From Mesostigma viride (lineage: Eukaryota; Streptophyta; Mesostigmatophyceae; Mesostigmatales; Mesostigmataceae), in the NCBI GenBank assembly GCA_009746045.1, contig RPFO01000078.1:1836222-1900221 (forward strand): 64,000 nucleotides of DNA. Reading direction: 5' to 3'. The notes under the pieces are model-generated. The model was not told the DNA's origin, ran no database searches, and was given only the letters and a program-made list of their open reading frames with translations. How positions within the stretch are numbered: position 1 is the first letter of the stretch; each line of letters starts with the position of its first letter. Positions 59,431 to 64,000 of the stretch are shown piece by piece. A program made the translations under genes and the position numbers.

Positions 59431-61391
59431 GCCTTGCCGACAGCAGGAGCGGCCTATTTTGGGACATGCTGCGCATTGTGGGCGAGCTCCAGCAGCTGCA
59501 GCAGGTGCCACCCGCCTACTTATTTGAAAACGTAGTGGCGTTGGACAGTCCCAGCCCCACTGTTAGGGAGGATTGGGGCACCATTGTGGGTATTTTGGGG
59601 GAACCCGTGGTGTCGGACAATGCCGGGCTGGGAGGGAATACCCATCGGCTGCGCGCGTTCTGGACCAACATCGCTGGCCAAGGTTCTACGCAGGCGGTGA
59701 TGCAGCATGTCGCTAGCCACATTGAGCTGCCACCGGTCGATGTCGTGTTGCCCAGTCAACTCACGGCGCAGTATGTGGAGCACGATGATCAGGCACCCTA
59801 CGCGCCCGTCAACAAGGCAGGCGCCGCCCCCATGCGAGCACTGCCCACCCTTGTCAGTTACCAAGGGTCCCAGGCTTATCGTGACCGGGGCAAGAGGCTT
59901 GTGTGGGAGCGTGCCACAGGTCTCTTGGTTCAGCCACCCGCGGGGTTTCGTGAACTAAGCATGGGCTTTGCCGAAGGTGCATCCGGCCGCCCCAGGGCTC
60001 CTGGAGCCGTGGAGCGATGGTCGCTCATTGGCCAGGCCATGTCAGCCTGGCAGGTGGGGTACACCTTGCTAGCAGCGCAAGGTGTGCGGAGGGTGCAGCG
60101 GGTTGCACTCCCCGTCCATGCTGCGACTGCACAGGCGCAGAGTGACACTTCTCCACCCACCGGTGCTGCGCCGGCTGGTGTGCCTAAGGCGGAGCGTGCA
60201 GGCGGCAGGGGCCAAGGGTGGTCCTACACCTGGCGCCAGGTATGGTCAGTCATCCTCATGACTGCGCTCCTCACCAGCTCTGTGTTCTCGGCGGCTCCGG
60301 CCTTTCAGTTCCTCGTGGCGAAGGCACAACGGCAGGTGGGAGAGCGAGGCATTACGCCGGGAGCGGCGGCATACATGCTGTTTCAGCCGGCGGTCGTGCG
60401 CGGTCCCACGGTGGCTGTGCACAATGTCTCGAGCGCAAGCGACCCGGCAGCAAACCATCAATGGAGCGTCTGTGAGCACCTCACAGCTGAGCAACGCGCG
60501 AGGCTGCTCAAGTGGCTGGAAGGTGCGCGCAACGCGTTTGCATTCAGCAGTCAAGAGCTGGGATGCTACAATGGTGGGCAGATGCGGGTCCCGCTGGACA
60601 CCGATCAGCCACTGTTTCGCCGACAACACCGGCTGAGTCAAGCTGAGCTGGAGTTTGTGCAGCAACAATGCGAGGAGCTGGAGGCTGCTGGCATCATTCG
60701 GTCATCCACATCCAACTATGCGGCCGCGACCGTCGTGGCGCCCAAGAAGGATGCGGTGACAGGTGAATGGACTGGGATGCGCATGGCGACGGACCTGCGG
60801 CAACTCAACGCACACACCCCGATGGACAGGTACCCCATGCCGCGAGTGGACGATGTGCTTGACCGAATATCGCCACGCGTGCAGTTCATCTCATCCCTAG
60901 ACCTCCGCAGTGGCTTTCACCAAATCCAAGTGGCGAAGGGTGACCAACGCAAGCTCGCGTTCTGGGGGGGCCACCGACTCTATGAGTGGGTCAGGATGCC
61001 TTTCGGGCATAGGAATGCGAGTGCCATCTTTCAGCGTGCCATGGATCAAGTGTTGAATGGCATGCCATTCGCTGCGTGTTACATTGATGATGTGATCATC
61101 TTCAGTGAGACATTTGAGCAACACCTCCAGCACCTTGAGCAGGTGCGCATGGCACTGGCGCGAGCCAACCTAAAGCTGCACCCCGAGAAGTGTCGGTTTG
61201 CGCAGCGGAGCCTCGACTTCCTCGGACACCAGATCATTCCTGGCGGCAGAACTCCACAAGCGGCCAAGGTGGAAGCGATCGTCAACGCGCGGCAACGCCC
61301 ACGGATGTGGCGGGTGTGCGGGCTTACCTGGGGCTGGCGGGGTATTACCGAGGTTATATCCCCAACTTCAGCACCAAGGTTAAGCAGTTAG
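59409..61391 (+). CDS. H methyltransferase C-terminal half and gypsy-type RT
   Basis: Continues the methyltransferase: SGLFWDMLRIVGELQ, motif VI YLFENV (59520-59534), motif VIII-like NTHRLRAFWTN (59640-59670), motif IX-like FRELSMGFAEG (59947-59980) and motif X-like RWSLIGQAMSAWQV (60017-60058). After a linker with a hydrophobic stretch (WSVILMTALLTSSVFSA) RT starts: RRQHRLSQAELEFV, EAAGIIRSSTSNYAAATVV, MATDLRQLN, YPMPRVDDVLD, SSLDLRSGFHQI, FGHRNASAIFQRAM, YIDDVIIFS (YIDD 61080-61091) and LDFLGHQI. A shift at about 61298 moves the continuation (TPTDVAGVRAYLGLAGYYRGYIPNF) into another frame; all is cut at 61386 by an LTR. Confidence 0.82.
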   Translation: MQAGHGRGLADSRSGLFWDMLRIVGELQQLQQVPPAYLFENVVALDSPSPTVREDWGTIVGILGEPVVSDNAGLGGNTHRLRAFWTNIAGQGSTQAVMQHVASHIELPPVDVVLPSQLTAQYVEHDDQAPYAPVNKAGAAPMRALPTLVSYQGSQAYRDRGKRLVWERATGLLVQPPAGFRELSMGFAEGASGRPRAPGAVERWSLIGQAMSAWQVGYTLLAAQGVRRVQRVALPVHAATAQAQSDTSPPTGAAPAGVPKAERAGGRGQGWSYTWRQVWSVILMTALLTSSVFSAAPAFQFLVAKAQRQVGERGITPGAAAYMLFQPAVVRGPTVAVHNVSSASDPAANHQWSVCEHLTAEQRARLLKWLEGARNAFAFSSQELGCYNGGQMRVPLDTDQPLFRRQHRLSQAELEFVQQQCEELEAAGIIRSSTSNYAAATVVAPKKDAVTGEWTGMRMATDLRQLNAHTPMDRYPMPRVDDVLDRISPRVQFISSLDLRSGFHQIQVAKGDQRKLAFWGGHRLYEWVRMPFGHRNASAIFQRAMDQVLNGMPFAACYIDDVIIFSETFEQHLQHLEQVRMALARANLKLHPEKCRFAQRSLDFLGHQIIPGGRTPQAAKVEAIVNARQRPRMWRVCGLTWGWRGITEVISPTSAPRLSS

Positions 61392-61838
61392 ATGAGATGC
61401 TTAGGCTGACACACGGATTTCCGGCCTGCGCGCCGCGTATTGCCTACCGCGGCTGAGCGGGACACCTCAGTACTGTACGGTAGGTCGTACGGTCCTGAGG
61501 TGTCATGTGGACCGATGTGCGGTTAGTGCCAGACTGTGCCTAGACTCCAGCTCGACCCGCCAGACCCGGGTTATCCGGTTCTGGACGGGCCGAGTGTAGT
61601 TGATGCTAGTGACGTGGTCGCATGGCATTGCAGTGTACAGTTGTCCACTGGTGAGGTGCTGCAGGTAGCACCGCCATAGGCATATAGGCGTAGCACTGGG
61701 GAGTGCCGCAGCACCCGAGTTTGCCCAGACGTTCCATTCTGAGCCCTCAGCTTACACTACTCTCTCATTGTATTATTGCTAATACAATCATCATTCCATT
61801 TCAGCTTCGCAGTTGTTCGTCGTTAGACTCATCCAACT
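61386..61838 (+). repeat. 5' LTR of right-edge copia-like element (453 bp)
   Basis: Matches 10759-11215. Starts AGTTAGATGAG and ends CCAACT. It begins within the H RT/RNase H connection, so it marks an insertion; the expected target duplication would be TAAGC (61381-61385) if 5 bp as in element 2. Confidence 0.75.
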
Positions 61839-61851
61839 TGGACTGAAAAGC
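61839..61851 (+). other. Putative primer-binding site
   Basis: TGGACTGAAAAGC directly follows the LTR end; the TGG start fits pairing with a tRNA CCA end. Which tRNA is not clear. Confidence 0.4.
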
Positions 61852-61879
61852 TTTTTTATTTTTTCGCAAAACAAAAAAT

Positions 61880-62272
61880 ATGGCTTCCAACAACGGCAAC
61901 GACAACAACAACAAGGGGAAGGCGCCTGCCAGGCGCACCTCACCCCGACTTTCGCCGGAGGGCACGCCCTCCACCAACGATGCGAGGGTGACGCCCAACG
62001 TCACCTTCCGCACGGTGGTCGCCGACCACCCCAGGCGTCGGACCCCGCAGGTGGGGCCCGGCGCCCGGGGGATGGCGAGCGGTCGTCCGTTTGCCACTGG
62101 CGGTTCGTCCGCCATGGCACCTGGGGGGCAGGTCCCCCGGGCACGTAATTCCCCCGTCGCAGGTGACGGGGGTCGTGACGGAGTGATTCCTCGAGGAGGA
62201 TGGGGAGGTGCAGCCTGCGAGGCCTCGGCCTTCGCTCGAGATTTCGTCACAGACGCCTGCGACGTCTGGTAA
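61880..62272 (+). CDS. Right-edge element, first ORF (N-terminal, low complexity)
   Basis: ATG 61880, 41 bases after the LTR: MASNNGNDNNNKGKAPARR..., a basic P/G/R-rich 130-residue frame. Position corresponds to ORF1 of element 2, but no sequence similarity is evident. The frame ends at 62272, and a plausible continuation is in the next frame. I do not recognise it. Confidence 0.4.
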   Translation: MASNNGNDNNNKGKAPARRTSPRLSPEGTPSTNDARVTPNVTFRTVVADHPRRRTPQVGPGARGMASGRPFATGGSSAMAPGGQVPRARNSPVAGDGGRDGVIPRGGWGGAACEASAFARDFVTDACDVW

Positions 62273-62279
62273 TCTTCCG

Positions 62280-63440
62280 TGGGCCGACAGATGGCCATCA
62301 TGGACATTGACCGGTATGGGAACATGTTCCGCCCCTGTCGCGTTCGGGCGCGTACCCCATCTTCTCCCCATTGGGGAGGACGACATCCCAGCGTTCATTT
62401 CGGTGAACGGCTGGATCATTCGGCAACGTTTCCAGTTGACGGCAGATGAGCCGATACATGCGATTGAGGTTCATCGGACGCAAACGATGATCGAGAATCG
62501 TTTGCGGATGCAGTTTCCCCTGATCCAGGTGGCAGTTTGGCTGTGGTGTTCACCAATAGGCCGCGGCGAAACCCCGGCACTGTGATCAGTGGGCGTCCAG
62601 GCAGCGTCAGAGAGAGGCGCTGCGCGTGGTCGCCACACAGGAGATCACGCTGACTCCGTTGGGGCCGTGGCCCCAAGTCACGCCAGTTGGCTGGGGCCCG
62701 GAGAGGCGTGAGGCGGCTGCGATGCCGCCTGCGACGGAGCGCGGGGCGGCAGACCCCCAACACGCCCATGGGTGGTGAAGCCACCCAGGACCCTCTGGCA
62801 GGTCAGAGGGTCCAACCTCAGCGCGGGCTCCCCCGCCCAGCGTGGGGGGCCAGGTGGCTGAGGAGGCCACCGGGGTCGCAGGGACCCCGGCGGCGACACA
62901 AGCGCCCGGGGTCGCAGGGACCCCGGCAGCGACGCCGGCGCCTCCGGCGCTGGCGGGGGATGCAGCCCCCATGGAGGGTGTCACGGGCACCTCCAGCGGC
63001 TCTGGGGGGCAGGCCCCCTCTAGCCGCACAAGGACAAGGCCCTGGCAGGGCCGGAGGGGCCTCAGGGTCCCACCTTGGCAGGGCAGCAGCCAGCACGGCT
63101 GGACGGCGACCTGGAAGGTCGGGACTTCATCACCCTGGGTGATGAGCCGTGTGGCGTGCCATACAGGCCACAGCCTCCTTCCGTGGGCTGGCCGACGGAG
63201 CCAGCAGATGCACGTCGCGGAGGCGGGCAGCCTGGTGTGTGCGATTATCACGCACATCCTGGGCTTGCCCAACCTCCAGCGGACACACGCAGGGTGTGTG
63301 ACGACCTGCTGCCTGCCCTGCAGGCCTCCTCTCAGGAAGGAGGGTGCAGGGCAGCAGGGTTCGCCTGGTGCGACTCCTGGAGCTCCTGCACAATGCCATC
63401 CTGAAGGGGCGGGTAGGTGGTTGCCTACCTGGCTGCATCA
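62280..63440 (+). pseudogene. Right-edge element, further coding pieces in shifting frames
   Basis: Pieces with coding character: AFGRVPHLLPIGEDDIPAF and IRQRFQLTADEPIHAIEVHR (62320-62480), EALRVVATQEITLTPLGPWP (62612-62680), a Thr/Pro/Ala-Gly repeat with doubled GVAGTPAAT (62860-62940), and DGDLEGRDFITLGDEPCGVPYR with WPTEPADARR (63095-63220). Frames change at least four times. A 33-bp repeat (GGGGTCGCAGGGACCCCGGC) occurs twice at about 62872 and 62908. No domain recognised. Confidence 0.35.
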
Positions 63441-63571
63441 TGATTTACTAACCCTACTGACGATGAAGTGTCCCTCTCTCCCACCTTCCATGATTGGGAG
63501 GAGGCCCGCAGCAGGAGGCGGGAAGTGACACACACTCACACCCCCACCCAGCCCACCCCTATGTTGCCTAA

Positions 63572-64000
63572 CCCTCCTACACAGCCCATGCTTGCCCTCC
63601 TGCTCAGCTCACTCAAGTAGCACTTCCCTCTCAGCATGTCTCTCCTGTGAATGCTGCAGCAGCAACACCATCTTCTCCCTCTCCCCCTGCATCCCCCTCT
63701 AGGTTGCCCACTTACAATGAAAACCGTCCTGTGGATAGGATTAATGTCAGGGGGCTGCCTGAGGGGTATACTAGGGAGCAGGGGAATCATGCACTTCTCT
63801 CTCTTCAGCTGGCTAGGGAGGAACTGAATGTCAAGAATTGGTTTGGATCTCTCATGCAGGGGGATTTTTACCATCAGTCCTCCTCTCAGATTCAGAATCT
63901 CATCCTTGTCTTCCAGCGTAGGTATCCCAAGTGGCAGGACACGCAGGCTAGGGCAGTTTGGGAGGCTTTCATGAAGGAGCTAACTGACCTCCTCTCCACC
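63572..64000 (+). CDS. Gag-like protein, partial at right edge
   Basis: Open from after a TAA (63569-63571) to the end of the window. P/S/A-rich start, then RLPTYNENRPVDRINVRGLP, EGYTREQGNHALLSLQ, EELNVKNWFGSLMQGDFYHQ, IQNLILVFQRRYPKW and ARAVWEAFMKELTDLL, a helical capsid-like region. GLPEGYT-x-EQ and LNV-x-NWF are shared with the minus-strand frame at the left edge. It may belong to the element that starts at 61386 or to a separate one. Confidence 0.5.

Larger units (their letters stand above)
25349..61385 (+). mobile_element. H: gypsy-type retrotransposon with a DNA methyltransferase, split by T1 and T2
   Basis: Three plus-strand segments belong together: 25349-26230 and 34771-36345 (Gag), and 57963-61385 (Gag end, protease, cytosine-5 methyltransferase, RT). 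Continuity is shown because removing T1 with one copy of its TA duplication, or T2 with one copy of its TG duplication, leaves an uninterrupted frame across each join. RT is of gypsy type (LDLRSGFHQ, YIDD). RNase H, integrase and the 3' LTR are not seen because another LTR element starts at 61386. Many frame breaks show that it is old. Confidence 0.8.

Overview
The window looks like repeat-rich nuclear DNA of a eukaryote, most likely a green alga (Chlorophyta). The evidence is Ty3/gypsy and Ty1/copia retrotransposons, CACTA-like DNA transposons, a GTAAGT...CAG spliced gene, TGTAATAAA at three putative 3' ends (TGTAA is the usual chlorophyte poly(A) signal), and very long G-rich hexamer arrays. 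There is no bacterial operon, rRNA, convincing tRNA or recognisable single-copy host gene. Nearly everything is mobile-element DNA, and much of it can be resolved by target-site duplications (TSDs) and by reading frames that continue across insertions.

Left part (1-16.4 kb). Minus-strand Gag-like polyprotein running off the left edge (1-1747) with a putative LTR/leader (1760-2208). Minus-strand gypsy fragment (2209-6241: Gag zinc knuckle, protease, RT, RNase H, integrase) truncated at both ends. Plus-strand copia-like 3' part (6242-11215: integrase, protease-like domain, RT, RNase H, long 3' tail, LTR). Two foldback elements (11268-11777). A minus-strand partial element (about 11.98-15.25 kb: gag with polyQ, leader, 674-bp LTR).

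Middle (16447-24616). A complete minus-strand copia-like retrotransposon: 644-bp LTRs with one mismatch, TSD GTAGC, an extra ORF before gag, a gag CCHC knuckle, and pol in the order integrase, protease-like, RT, RNase H. Gag and pol are in one frame, separated only by a UGA-CUA stop context.

Right part (about 25.3-61.4 kb). One large gypsy-type element (called H) carries gag, protease, a cytosine-5 DNA methyltransferase domain and RT. It is split by two CACTA-like DNA transposons: T1 (26231-34770, TSD TA) and T2 (36346-57962, TSD TG). T2 contains an LTR retrotransposon L3 (36530-54025, TSD TTTCT), whose 3' LTR contains an 8.4-kb DNA transposon T3 (45507-53932, TSD CTG), which carries a 616-bp near-perfect palindrome and kilobase-scale G-rich arrays. 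H is finally cut at 61386 by the 5' LTR of another copia-like element that runs off the right edge; a Gag domain at 63.57-64.0 kb resembles the one at the left edge.

Most coding regions are broken by one-base shifts, several in homopolymers, so some breaks may be assembly errors and not decay. Family assignments come from motifs read by eye; no database search was possible. Names H, T1, T2, T3, L3, copia-1, gypsy-1 and element 2 are labels for this answer only.
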